In this document: one piece after another, positions 7,749-16,028 of the stretch
Numbering within the stretch: position 1 is the first letter of the stretch
Layout of the letters: each line of letters opens with the position of its first letter
Assembly (NCBI GenBank): GCA_013322215.1
Contig: JAAMEZ010000047.1
Coordinates: forward strand, 310,001-374,000
From: Martinezella rhizogenes
GTDB lineage: Bacteria; Pseudomonadota; Alphaproteobacteria; Rhizobiales; Rhizobiaceae
DNA: 64,000 nt
Direction of reading: 5' to 3'
Translations under genes and position numbers: made by a program
The notes under the pieces: model-generated
What the model saw: the letters and a program-made list of their open reading frames with translations, nothing else
What the model was told of the DNA's origin: nothing
Database searches by the model: none

Positions 7749-9308
7749 ATGACAGGTTTACCGGCCAATCGCGCCCTTTTGCCCGCCATCGCCGCGGGTT
7801 TTTTGGTTTTTTCCATCACGCTGGCAGCCGCCGATATTCTCGATTTTCCGACCACGCGCGGCGATCTCTCTGCCGAAGAGCTGAAGCGTGTGCGCGACGT
7901 GACCCGCGCTACCAGCAACTTTCTCAAGGCCGAACCCTATGAAACGATGCAGGGCGGCGGTCTGACCTCGATCGACAAGGTCACGCGCGATACTTTCTCC
8001 CAGCCCTCGGCCAAGCTAGACCAGGAGCAGGGGCAGGATTTTCATCTCGGCAACGCGCTCTTTCGCAAGCTTTGGGTCTCCGCCCCCTCCTCCACCCAGG
8101 CCTCCGACGGGCTGGGACCGCTGTTCAACGCCCGCTCCTGCCAGAGCTGCCATATCCGCGATGGACGCGGTCATCCGCCTGAAGAAGCGAGAACTGCCGC
8201 GACCTCGATGGTCCTGCGCCTTGCACGGCCCGCCGTGACGCCGGAGGAGCAGCAGGCCGTCAAGGATTTTCACGCGCTGAACTTCCCGGATTCCACCTAT
8301 GGCGCGCAGCTTCAGGACCTCGCCGTTCCCGGCCTTTCAGCCGAAGGCAAGGTGACTGTCAGCTATGGCGAGGAGACGGTGACGCTTGCCGGCGGGGAAG
8401 CCGTGACCTTGCGCAAGCCGCATTATGGCATCAGCGATCTCGCCTACGGGCCGATGGACACCAGCACCACGCTTTCAGCGCGCATCGCGCCGCCGATGAT
8501 TGGTCTTGGCCTGATCGAAGCCATTCCGGACGCCGATATCCTTGTCAATGCCGACCCGGACGACAAGAAGGGTACCGGCATTCGCGGCCGCCCCGCCATT
8601 GTCCGCGATCACCGGACCGGCCAACTCGCGCTCGGGCGTTTCGGCTGGAAGGCCCAGAATGCAACCGTGCGCGACCAGGTGGCCGATGCCTTCTCCGCCG
8701 ACATCGGCATCTCGACGCCTGATCGGCCGAACCCTTATGGCGATTGCACGCCCAAGGAAGCTCGCTGCCTGACCATGCCGAACGGCGTACAGAAGCGGCT
8801 GGGGGACACCGAGGCCCCGGACCCGGTGCTCCCTCTCGTTACCTTCTACTCCGAAAATCTTGCCGTGCCGGCCCGACGCATGACGAGCCAGTCCGCCGTG
8901 CTGCATGGCAAGGACATGTTCTACCGCTCGGGCTGTGCCGCCTGTCACACGCCAAAATTCGTCACGCGCGATGGCCTCAAAGGTAGCGACGGCAAGCCGT
9001 CGCCGCAGGCCTTCCAGCTGATCTGGCCCTATTCCGACTTCCTGCTGCACGATATGGGCGAAGGCCTTTCGGATGGGCAGCAGGTGGGCGTGGCATCCGG
9101 TCGCGATTGGCGCACACCGCCGCTCTGGGGTATAGGCCTCACGCAGACGGTGAGCGGCCAGCAAGCCTACCTGCACGACGGCCGCGCCCGCACATTGACC
9201 GAAGCCATCCTCTGGCATGGAGGAGAGGCGGAAAAAGCCCGCAACGCATTCGCCGGTCTTTCGAAAGACGACCGGCAAGCCCTGATCAACTTTCTGGAGT
9301 CCCTTTGA
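7749..9308 (+). CDS. di-haem oxidoreductase (DUF1111, thiol oxidoreductase-like)
   Basis: A 519-residue c-type cytochrome with an N-terminal signal or anchor (residues 1-27). Two CxxCH haem-attachment motifs are present: SCQSCH (Cys about 131 and 134) and GCAACH (about 397 and 400), giving the di-haem peroxidase-like layout of DUF1111. In bacteria this family co-occurs with imelysin genes, in a shared role in periplasmic iron handling or redox. The start ATG lies nine bases after a strong hairpin. Its TGA overlaps the ATG of the next imelysin by one base, so the two are translationally coupled. Electron donor and substrate are unknown. Confidence 0.9.
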   Translation: MTGLPANRALLPAIAAGFLVFSITLAAADILDFPTTRGDLSAEELKRVRDVTRATSNFLKAEPYETMQGGGLTSIDKVTRDTFSQPSAKLDQEQGQDFHLGNALFRKLWVSAPSSTQASDGLGPLFNARSCQSCHIRDGRGHPPEEARTAATSMVLRLARPAVTPEEQQAVKDFHALNFPDSTYGAQLQDLAVPGLSAEGKVTVSYGEETVTLAGGEAVTLRKPHYGISDLAYGPMDTSTTLSARIAPPMIGLGLIEAIPDADILVNADPDDKKGTGIRGRPAIVRDHRTGQLALGRFGWKAQNATVRDQVADAFSADIGISTPDRPNPYGDCTPKEARCLTMPNGVQKRLGDTEAPDPVLPLVTFYSENLAVPARRMTSQSAVLHGKDMFYRSGCAACHTPKFVTRDGLKGSDGKPSPQAFQLIWPYSDFLLHDMGEGLSDGQQVGVASGRDWRTPPLWGIGLTQTVSGQQAYLHDGRARTLTEAILWHGGEAEKARNAFAGLSKDDRQALINFLESL

Positions 9309-10417
9309 TGCACCACTGGAAACGTCTTGCAGCCAGCCTCCTGCTTACCGTTGCGGCCTTGCCTGCTCACGCCGAGGATGCGACGGCCAATGGCGCCGGC
9401 CTGAACGAAGCCGCCGTACCGGCGACTCTGCAAAAGGCGGTCGATGATGTGATCCGCCCCGGTTACCGCGCCATGCACGACTCCGCCTCGAAACTGACAA
9501 CGGCGATGAAGGCGCTCTGCGCCGACCCGATGGATGCGACGCTTTCCGGCGCAAAGTCGGCCTTCGGCGATACGGTGAAGAGCTGGTCGCGCATCGAGAT
9601 CGTCGATACCGGCCCCATCATCGAAAAGAACCGCTTCGAACACATCCTCTTCTATCCCGACCGCAAGGGCGTCGGCCTCAAGCAGGTGCAGGCGCTGATC
9701 GCCAAGGCGGACGAAAACGACACGACCGTCGAGGCCGTCGCCGGCAAGAGCGTGGCGCTGATGAGCATGACGGCGTTGGAATATGTGCTCTTCGGCAACG
9801 GTTCGGATGTTCTCGGCAGGGACAAGCAGAGCTTCCGCTGCCGCTATGGCGCCGCTGTCGCCGGCAATATCGAAAATACGGCCAAGGAAATCGCCGACGA
9901 GTGGGATGCGCCCGGCGGCGTGCAGAAATCCTGGAAGTTTCCCGGCAAGGACAGCAATGACTTCATGGACAACAAGGAGGCCGTCACCGCCCTGCTCGGT
10001 ATCCTCGTGCATGGCGCGGCCAATGTTCGCGACCAGCGGCTGGAAACCTTCTACAAGGGCGATCCGGCAACGGCCCGGCCGAAGATGGCGATCTACTGGC
10101 GCTCGGCCAACACCTGGACCTCGTTCACGGGTAATATCGAGGGTCTGAAGACGCTTTGGGAAAAGGCCGACATGGCAAGCCTGCTGCCGGCGGACAAGCG
10201 CGCTGTCGCCACCAAGATCGACGGCCTGCTGAACGAGCTTGCGACGACGGCACCGACAATCAACCCGGATATCGAGACGGCTATCGGCAACGATGCCGAG
10301 CGCGCCAAGATCGACAAGCTGCTCGCCGTCAGCCGCGACCTTGCCACCAGCTTCAGCGACCAGTACGGCGGCGCCATCGGGCTTTCGGCCGGTTTCTCCT
10401 TCGCGGACGGAGACTAG
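9308..10417 (+). CDS. second imelysin-family periplasmic protein
   Basis: A 369-residue exported protein; the ATG at 9308 overlaps the preceding stop (TGATG), and a signal peptide ends near LPAHAED. The fold is imelysin-like throughout, but where the first copy has GYHAIE this one has the variant MTALEYVLFG, so the His of GxHxxE is replaced. This belongs to the second imelysin subfamily that is usually encoded next to a DUF1111 protein. It probably works with the products at 6414 and 7749 in the periplasm. A longer upstream frame is an overlap with the di-haem gene. Confidence 0.88.
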   Translation: MHHWKRLAASLLLTVAALPAHAEDATANGAGLNEAAVPATLQKAVDDVIRPGYRAMHDSASKLTTAMKALCADPMDATLSGAKSAFGDTVKSWSRIEIVDTGPIIEKNRFEHILFYPDRKGVGLKQVQALIAKADENDTTVEAVAGKSVALMSMTALEYVLFGNGSDVLGRDKQSFRCRYGAAVAGNIENTAKEIADEWDAPGGVQKSWKFPGKDSNDFMDNKEAVTALLGILVHGAANVRDQRLETFYKGDPATARPKMAIYWRSANTWTSFTGNIEGLKTLWEKADMASLLPADKRAVATKIDGLLNELATTAPTINPDIETAIGNDAERAKIDKLLAVSRDLATSFSDQYGGAIGLSAGFSFADGD

Positions 10418-10523
10418 AACATGATGCCGAAAAGTGTTTGCGGTTTTCGGGCGACATCATGTTCTACTTCTTCGATTTTAGAGCGGATGATTTTAGGTCG
10501 AACAGACCTAAAATCATCCGGCT
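10416..10523. repeat. RIME-like rhizobial intergenic palindromic element
   Basis: Two nested palindromes stand side by side. The first pairs AGAACATGATG/CCGAAAA with TTTTCGG/CATCATGTTCT (10416-10465). The second pairs GATGATTTTAGGTC (10486-10499) with GACCTAAAATCATC (10505-10518). The words ATGATGCCGAAAAGTG and GACCTAAAATCATCC are familiar from rhizobial intergenic mosaic elements. It begins one base before the imelysin stop ends and finishes nine bases before the DUF1513 start. Confidence 0.7.
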
Positions 10524-10531
10524 CTGGGCGC

Positions 10532-11623
10532 ATGCGCAGCGGCCTGATCGATCGGAGAGCTTTCGTCAAAGCAGCGGGGCTGACCTTCCTTGCGGCCCTG
10601 AAGCCCGGCGCGCTGATGGCGCTGGAGCGGGCTGATGCGGTCTATGCTTCGGGCATCCGCGCGGCCGACGGCTCCTTCGCCGTGGCGACCGTGACCGAAG
10701 AGGGCCGCATCATCGATCAGGTGGCGCTGCCCGCCCGGGCTCATGGCATGGCATTCTCGAAGACGACCGGCAAGACCGTCGCCTTCGCGCGCCGGCCCGG
10801 CACCTATGCGATGATTTTCGATCCCTGGAACAAGGGGGAGCCGATCGTCATCACCGCCAGGGAAGGCCGGCACTTTTACGGGCATGGCACGTTTTCGCCT
10901 GATGGCAGGCTGCTCTATGCCAGCGAGAACGATTTCGACAGGAATCGCGGCATCATCGGGCTTTACGACAGTGGCAACCGCTTTGCCCGCATCGGCGAAT
11001 ACGAAACCTATGGCGTCGGCCCACATGACATGACGGTTTCCGATGACGGCCGGTTCCTGATCGTTGCCAATGGCGGCATCGAGACCCATCCGGATTTCGG
11101 CCGCACCAAGCTCAACCTCGACCATATGGAACCGTCGCTGACACTGATCGATGCGGCGAGCGGCCGGCTGATCGAGAAACATGTTTTGCCGCCGCAATAT
11201 GCCCAGGTCTCGACCCGGCATGTCGATATCGATGCGAGCGGCCGCGTCTGGTTTGCGTGCCAGTATGAGGGCCATCGCAACGACCTGCCGCCGCTCGTCG
11301 GCCACTTCGCGCGGGGCGAGGACCTGAGCTTCGTCACCCTGCCCGACGATACGACGCGGGCGCTTGGAAATTACGTCGGTGCCATTGCCGTCAATCGTGC
11401 CGAAAACCTCGTCGGCGTGACTTCCCCGATCGAGGGGACCTCGGTGACGCTGGATGCGAAGACGGGCAAGGTGCTGAAGGTGGAGAGCATCACTGACGCC
11501 GCCGGTATTGCGCCGGCTCCTCGCGGGTTCGCCGTTTCTTCCTATGACGGTGATTTCCTGGCTGAGCATAGCAATGTCGCGTGGGATCAGCATATCGTGC
11601 GGATCAAGCGGCCTGCGGCCTGA
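10532..11623 (+). CDS. DUF1513 periplasmic protein
   Basis: A 363-residue protein with a Tat-like N-terminus (DRRAFVKAAGLTFLAALKPGALMA; only one arginine pair, no full consensus), then a beta-propeller-like domain of DUF1513. Blocks such as GTFSPDGRLLYASEND and GVGPHDMTVSDDGRFLIVANGG repeat with propeller spacing. I chose ATG 10532 because the longer in-frame version would translate the palindromic repeat element. DUF1513 genes commonly end clusters of imelysin and DUF1111 genes, so a shared role in periplasmic iron metabolism is likely but unproven. Confidence 0.88.
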   Translation: MRSGLIDRRAFVKAAGLTFLAALKPGALMALERADAVYASGIRAADGSFAVATVTEEGRIIDQVALPARAHGMAFSKTTGKTVAFARRPGTYAMIFDPWNKGEPIVITAREGRHFYGHGTFSPDGRLLYASENDFDRNRGIIGLYDSGNRFARIGEYETYGVGPHDMTVSDDGRFLIVANGGIETHPDFGRTKLNLDHMEPSLTLIDAASGRLIEKHVLPPQYAQVSTRHVDIDASGRVWFACQYEGHRNDLPPLVGHFARGEDLSFVTLPDDTTRALGNYVGAIAVNRAENLVGVTSPIEGTSVTLDAKTGKVLKVESITDAAGIAPAPRGFAVSSYDGDFLAEHSNVAWDQHIVRIKRPAA

Positions 11624-11707
11624 TGGGGTAGGTTTTTCTCGCTCATCGGATGGAATTGAGTTTGCTGAGCCTCCGATACCTCCGCGAACTCAGGTTCCAA
11701 CACCTCA

Positions 11708-12781
11708 TCACCGCCGGGCAAACTCCGCCTGCTCCGCCGTGACCGCCACGGCGGCCGCCTTGGCGGCCATACGCAGCCAATCGGAGCCGCGGGCATCGAG
11801 ATCGGCCAGAATGCCGGGAATGAGCGAAGCGTCGTTGGCGTGGCAATTGGCGATTTCGAAACCCATCAGATCCAGCATGTCGGGCGACAGCAGCACCTCG
11901 GCATCGCCTTCGACCTCGATCTTGCGGCTGTTCGGCGACAGGCGGCGCACCAGCAAGCCACCACTCACCTGATAGCGCGGATCGGACGAGCGCGCCCGCC
12001 CACCGGCGATAACACCCGTGCGGATCGTCTTGTTCGAGGGGTCATGCTTCAGCGACCAGCCAGATTGCAGCAAAGCCTTGACCTCGCGCAGTACCGGCCC
12101 GCCGCGCCATTCGACATAGGCGACGAAGCGTGGCCGGCCGAGGCTGCCCGTGCCGGCGAGACGCGGCTTCGGCTGGAATGCGGTTGCCGGGTCGGGCAAA
12201 GCCTTTTGCAGCGCCTTGAGGTAACGATCGGCGACCGGGCCGTTTGCCGGCGGCAGGCTGCGATATTTTTCCCAGAAAGCCTTGCGTTCGGTATTCGGCA
12301 GCAGCACGGCATTGCGCAGCCATTTGTAATCGCGCTCGAGGATGATGGGCGACGGCTCGCGCAAGCCGCGTCGATAGCCGGCAAGGATGCTGTCGGCAAC
12401 CACGCGCGGCGTCGGACCATCCTCGCTGCACGCCAAAATGGCGCTCGCTGCCAAACGCACAAGATCGAGCGCATAGGGCATGACGGCCGCCTCGTCGAAG
12501 TCATTCGCACCCCAGACGAGCCGCCCCTCCTCGTCACGCCAGGTGCCGAAATTTTCCAGATGCGTATCGCCGATCGCCAGCAGCTGCAGCGCGGACTTGA
12601 GCTCGGGGCAGACGTCGAGGATGGTTTCGGCCCAGCGCCAATAGGTGCCGCGCAGGAAGGAGAAGCTGTCGGCCTTCATCAACTTGTTTTTCTTATCCAG
12701 CCCAAGTTCGACCAGATCGGCGCCGAGCTGCGCCCGCATCCAGGTCTCATAGGCTGTCACCGATTGCCGGATCGTCGTCAT
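11708..12781 (-). CDS. DUF2252 family protein
   Basis: A 357-residue soluble protein of DUF2252, a family with a protein-kinase/aminoglycoside-phosphotransferase-like fold. Visible motifs are FLRGTYWRW, then GDTHLENFGTWRDEEG and ANDFDEAAVMPYALDLVRLA (about 67-105), where the HLEN and DFD segments resemble the catalytic loop and metal-binding motif. No activity is known. The frame remains open upstream to 13027, but that part overlaps the opposite-strand thioesterase, so I place the start at ATG 12781 (MTTIRQSV). It converges on the DUF1513 gene. Confidence 0.85.
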   Translation of the reverse strand: MTTIRQSVTAYETWMRAQLGADLVELGLDKKNKLMKADSFSFLRGTYWRWAETILDVCPELKSALQLLAIGDTHLENFGTWRDEEGRLVWGANDFDEAAVMPYALDLVRLAASAILACSEDGPTPRVVADSILAGYRRGLREPSPIILERDYKWLRNAVLLPNTERKAFWEKYRSLPPANGPVADRYLKALQKALPDPATAFQPKPRLAGTGSLGRPRFVAYVEWRGGPVLREVKALLQSGWSLKHDPSNKTIRTGVIAGGRARSSDPRYQVSGGLLVRRLSPNSRKIEVEGDAEVLLSPDMLDLMGFEIANCHANDASLIPGILADLDARGSDWLRMAAKAAAVAVTAEQAEFARR

Positions 12782-12942
12782 CTGCGCCCTCGTACAAGCT
12801 TGATTGCTTCGGATAACACGGCGATCCCATCGTGGAAATTCGATGTCTGAATGCCAGGACGGTACACCTCTCCTTTTCCACCGGATAACCCTTGTCCAAA
12901 CCGCCTCTCCGTGCCAATTTCGCACCCGCGAAAGGGGACGGC

Positions 12943-13404
12943 ATGACAGGGGCAGACGAGACGGGGAGCAGCGGCGACTTTCGGACCCGCATCCGAACGA
13001 GCTTCGAGCGGCAGGCGGCGATGGCAACGATCGGCGCGGAGCTGACGCGCGTCGAGCACGGCACGGTCGAGATCGAGCTACCCTTCGATATCAAGCTGAC
13101 GCAGCAACACGGCATCCTGCACGCCGGCATCATCGCCGCGGCGCTGGATTCGGCCTGCGGCTTTGCCGCCTACAGCGTCATCGATCCCTCCGCATCGATC
13201 CTCACGATCGAATTCAAGATCAATCTGATGTCGCCCGGGCGCGGCGAGCGCTTCCTGTTTCGCGGCGATGTCACCAAGCCCGGCACGACGATCATCGTCG
13301 CCGACGGGCGCGGCTACGCCATCGGCGATGGGCCGGCCAAGCTGATTGCCTCGATGACGGGAACGATGATGGTCATCCGGGGCAGAGAGGGAATTAGCGG
13401 ATGA
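12943..13404 (+). CDS. PaaI-family hot-dog thioesterase
   Basis: A 153-residue hot-dog fold protein. The signature HGILHAGIIAAALDSACGFAAYS (about 62-84) contains the HGG-like substrate loop and the acidic residue on the central helix of PaaI-type acyl-CoA thioesterases. ATG 12943 is chosen with AAAGGGGA upstream; a TTG at 12892 would add 17 residues. It overlaps the next gene by four bases (ATGA). The acyl-CoA substrate cannot be predicted. Confidence 0.88.
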   Translation: MTGADETGSSGDFRTRIRTSFERQAAMATIGAELTRVEHGTVEIELPFDIKLTQQHGILHAGIIAAALDSACGFAAYSVIDPSASILTIEFKINLMSPGRGERFLFRGDVTKPGTTIIVADGRGYAIGDGPAKLIASMTGTMMVIRGREGISG

Positions 13405-14042
13405 AATTCGAATTGAAGCGGGTATCGGGCAAATCGATCCTGTTCGTCATGGCGGCCGAGGCCGAGTATGGACCCTTCCTGCGCTCGCGCATCGATCCGC
13501 TGATGACGGGCGTCGGCCCGGTCGAGGCGGCAATCGCGCTCACCCGCGCCTTCGCCCAGCTCGAAGCCCAGGGTGATCTTCCCGACCTCGTGGTGTCGCT
13601 CGGCTCGGCCGGCTCCGCCAAACTGGAGCAGACGGAGGTCTATCAGGTCACCTCCGTTTCCTACCGCGATATGGATGCCTCGCCGCTCGGCTTCGAGAAG
13701 GGTCGCACGCCCTTCCTCGATCTGCCGGCAACGATCGAACTGCCGCTGCGTATCCCCACCATCGCCGAAGGCAGCCTTTCGACGGGCGCCAATATCGTCT
13801 CCGGCGCGGAAGCCTATCAGCGCATCGGCACGGACATGGTCGATATGGAAACATTTGCGGTACTACGCGTCTGCCAGACCTATGGCCTGCCGCTGATCGG
13901 TCTGCGCGGAATTTCCGACGGCCAGGTCGAGCTGCAGCGCATTTCCGACTGGACGGAATATCTGCATGTGATCGACCGCAAACTGTCCTACGCTGTCGAC
14001 GGGCTGTTTACCGCACTGGAAGACGGGGTATTCTGGTTCTGA
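13401..14042 (+). CDS. 5'-methylthioadenosine/S-adenosylhomocysteine nucleosidase-like protein
   Basis: A 213-residue purine nucleoside phosphorylase-superfamily protein. It has the N-terminal AAEAEYGPF with the catalytic Glu, LGSAGS as the phosphate/ribose-binding loop, DMVDMETFAVLR as the MEx motif contacting ribose, and RGISDG with the Asp that protonates the purine. The family cleaves adenine from MTA or SAH, recycling methionine and relieving inhibition of methyltransferases. The start overlaps the thioesterase stop, so the two genes form an operon. Length is a little short of E. coli MtnN (232). The exact nucleoside specificity is uncertain. Confidence 0.87.
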   Translation: MKFELKRVSGKSILFVMAAEAEYGPFLRSRIDPLMTGVGPVEAAIALTRAFAQLEAQGDLPDLVVSLGSAGSAKLEQTEVYQVTSVSYRDMDASPLGFEKGRTPFLDLPATIELPLRIPTIAEGSLSTGANIVSGAEAYQRIGTDMVDMETFAVLRVCQTYGLPLIGLRGISDGQVELQRISDWTEYLHVIDRKLSYAVDGLFTALEDGVFWF

Positions 14043-14146
14043 CAGACTGGAAACCAAGTAGAAGCAGAGACAATCGGGACAATAAAATCGGCTTGCGCTT
14101 GATTTGCCCGATTGCCAGGGAAAGCGCTTTTCTTTAAAGGCTCGCC

Positions 14147-15709
14147 ATGACCCAGACAGCACATCCAGACACCGTTCTCATCGTCGATTTTGGCAGCCAG
14201 GTGACGCAGCTCATCGCGCGGCGTGTGCGCGAAGCAGGCGTCTACTGCGAAATCGTTCCCTTCCAATCCGCCGAAGCCGGCTTCAAGCGGCTAGAGCCGA
14301 AAGCCGTGATCCTCTCCGGCAGCCCGGCATCGACCGTGGACGAAGGCTCGCCGCGAGCGCCGCAGATCATCTTCGACAGCGGCATCCCTGTCTTCGGTAT
14401 CTGCTACGGCCAGCAGACCATGTGCATGCAGCTCGGCGGCAAGGTCGAGAGCGGCCACCATCGCGAATTCGGCCGCGCCTTCCTCGAAGTCGACAAGGAT
14501 TGCGCCCTCTTCGAAGGACTGTGGTCGAACGGCTCGCGCCATCAGGTCTGGATGAGCCATGGCGATCGTGTGACCGCGCTACCTGATGGCTTCGAGGTGG
14601 TCGCCACCTCTTCGAACGCACCTTACGCCTTCATCGCCGACGAGAAGCGTAAATATTACGGCGTGCAGTTCCATCCGGAAGTCGTGCATACGCCCGATGG
14701 CGCCAAGCTGATCGGCAACTTCATCCATAACATCGCCGGCATCAAGGGCGACTGGTCGATGTCGGCCTATCGCGCCAAGGCGGTGCAGGCGATCCGCGAT
14801 CAGGTGGGCGACAAGCGCGTCATCTGCGCACTGTCAGGCGGCGTCGATTCCTCCGTTGCCGCATTGCTGATCCACGAGGCGGTCGGCGACCAGCTAACCT
14901 GCATCCTCGTCGACCACGGCCTTATGCGCAAGGACGAGGCGGCAAACGTCGTTGCCATGTTCCGTGAGCACTACAATCTGCATCTGCTGCATGTCGACGC
15001 GTCCGATCGCTTCATCGGCGAGCTGGAAGGTGTTTCCGATCCCGAGACCAAGCGCAAGATCATCGGCCGCCTCTTCATCGAGACCTTCGAGGAAGAAGCC
15101 AAGAAGCTTGGCGGCGCCGATTTCCTCGGCCAGGGCACGCTTTATCCTGACGTCATCGAGAGCGTTTCCTTCACCGGCGGTCCCTCGGTCACCATCAAGT
15201 CGCACCACAATGTCGGCGGCCTGCCGGAGCGGATGAAGATGCAGCTCGTCGAGCCGCTACGCGAACTCTTCAAGGACGAAGTGCGCGCGCTCGGCAAGGA
15301 GCTCGGCCTGCCCGACAGCTTCATCGGCCGTCATCCCTTCCCCGGCCCCGGCCTCGCCATCCGCTGCCCGGGCGGCATCACTCGCGAGAAGCTGGAAATC
15401 CTGCGCGAAGCCGACGCCATCTATCTCGACGAGATTCACAAGGCCGGCCTTTACGACGCCATCTGGCAGGCATTTGCCGTGCTCTTGCCGGTCCAGACCG
15501 TCGGCGTCATGGGCGATGGCCGCACCTACGAATTCGTCTGCGCGCTGCGCGCCGTCACGTCCGTCGACGGCATGACTGCCGATTTCTATCACTACGACAT
15601 GGAATTCCTCGGCCGCGCCGCGACCCGCATCATCAACGAAGTCCGCGGCATCAACCGCGTGGTCTACGACGTCACGTCGAAGCCGCCCGGCACGATCGAG
15701 TGGGAATGA
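14147..15709 (+). CDS. guaA: GMP synthase (glutamine-hydrolysing)
   Basis: A 520-residue two-domain enzyme that converts XMP, glutamine and ATP to GMP. The class I glutamine amidotransferase domain (1-200) has GICYGQQTMCMQLGG with the nucleophilic Cys near 86 and FHPEVVHT with the His/Glu near 176. The ATP pyrophosphatase domain has SGGVDSSVAA near 230. The dimerisation domain ends in the canonical GTIEWE. It is complete and of normal length. Its 3' end is directly followed by an element with an integrase; such elements commonly use the last bases of guaA as attB and restore the codons on insertion. Confidence 0.98.
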   Translation: MTQTAHPDTVLIVDFGSQVTQLIARRVREAGVYCEIVPFQSAEAGFKRLEPKAVILSGSPASTVDEGSPRAPQIIFDSGIPVFGICYGQQTMCMQLGGKVESGHHREFGRAFLEVDKDCALFEGLWSNGSRHQVWMSHGDRVTALPDGFEVVATSSNAPYAFIADEKRKYYGVQFHPEVVHTPDGAKLIGNFIHNIAGIKGDWSMSAYRAKAVQAIRDQVGDKRVICALSGGVDSSVAALLIHEAVGDQLTCILVDHGLMRKDEAANVVAMFREHYNLHLLHVDASDRFIGELEGVSDPETKRKIIGRLFIETFEEEAKKLGGADFLGQGTLYPDVIESVSFTGGPSVTIKSHHNVGGLPERMKMQLVEPLRELFKDEVRALGKELGLPDSFIGRHPFPGPGLAIRCPGGITREKLEILREADAIYLDEIHKAGLYDAIWQAFAVLLPVQTVGVMGDGRTYEFVCALRAVTSVDGMTADFYHYDMEFLGRAATRIINEVRGINRVVYDVTSKPPGTIEWE

Positions 15710-15720
15710 TTTCTGCCTAT
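15690..15720. other. inferred attL site of the ICE at the guaA 3' end
   Basis: The guaA stop is at 15707-15709 and a phage-type integrase gene begins 319 bases further on. Genes before this point are housekeeping; everything after belongs to a mobile element. I infer that the crossover lies in the last guaA codons (ATCGAGTGGGAATGA). The second copy expected at the other junction is outside the window, so the exact bounds are unproven. Confidence 0.5.
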
Positions 15721-16028
15721 CCGAGGGTAACCGACTCTACGCCACAGTACTACGCAAGCTATTGAAATTACTCAATTAAGCTGTTGCCGTCTTTCGCGAT
15801 CTATCGGTGGGTAAGCGTCCTGAAAGACGGTATAGTTGGCGGTATCGTCGACTCTTGATCGCGCTGGAAATCCGCTATACCGTCAGGGCTGAGAGAGCGC
15901 TGACGGTATATTTTCTGGAATCAAGCTGTTGATAACTAACCGGAATTTCCGGTTCAGGAACGGCATTTTCGGGCTGACGGTATAGATCGCCTCTCGCCGG
16001 TGAAAACTGGCCATCTGGGAGCGAGTCA
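15710..16028. promoter_or_regulatory. integrase upstream region with four GACGGTATA repeats
   Basis: No gene in 319 bases. GACGGTATA occurs at 15826-15834, inverted at 15876-15884, and again at 15902-15910 and 15976-15984. In three copies the match extends to CTGACGGTATA. The region lies between the inferred attachment site and the integrase start. These are candidate arm-type binding sites for integrase or excisionase, or an autoregulatory operator. Confidence 0.6.
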
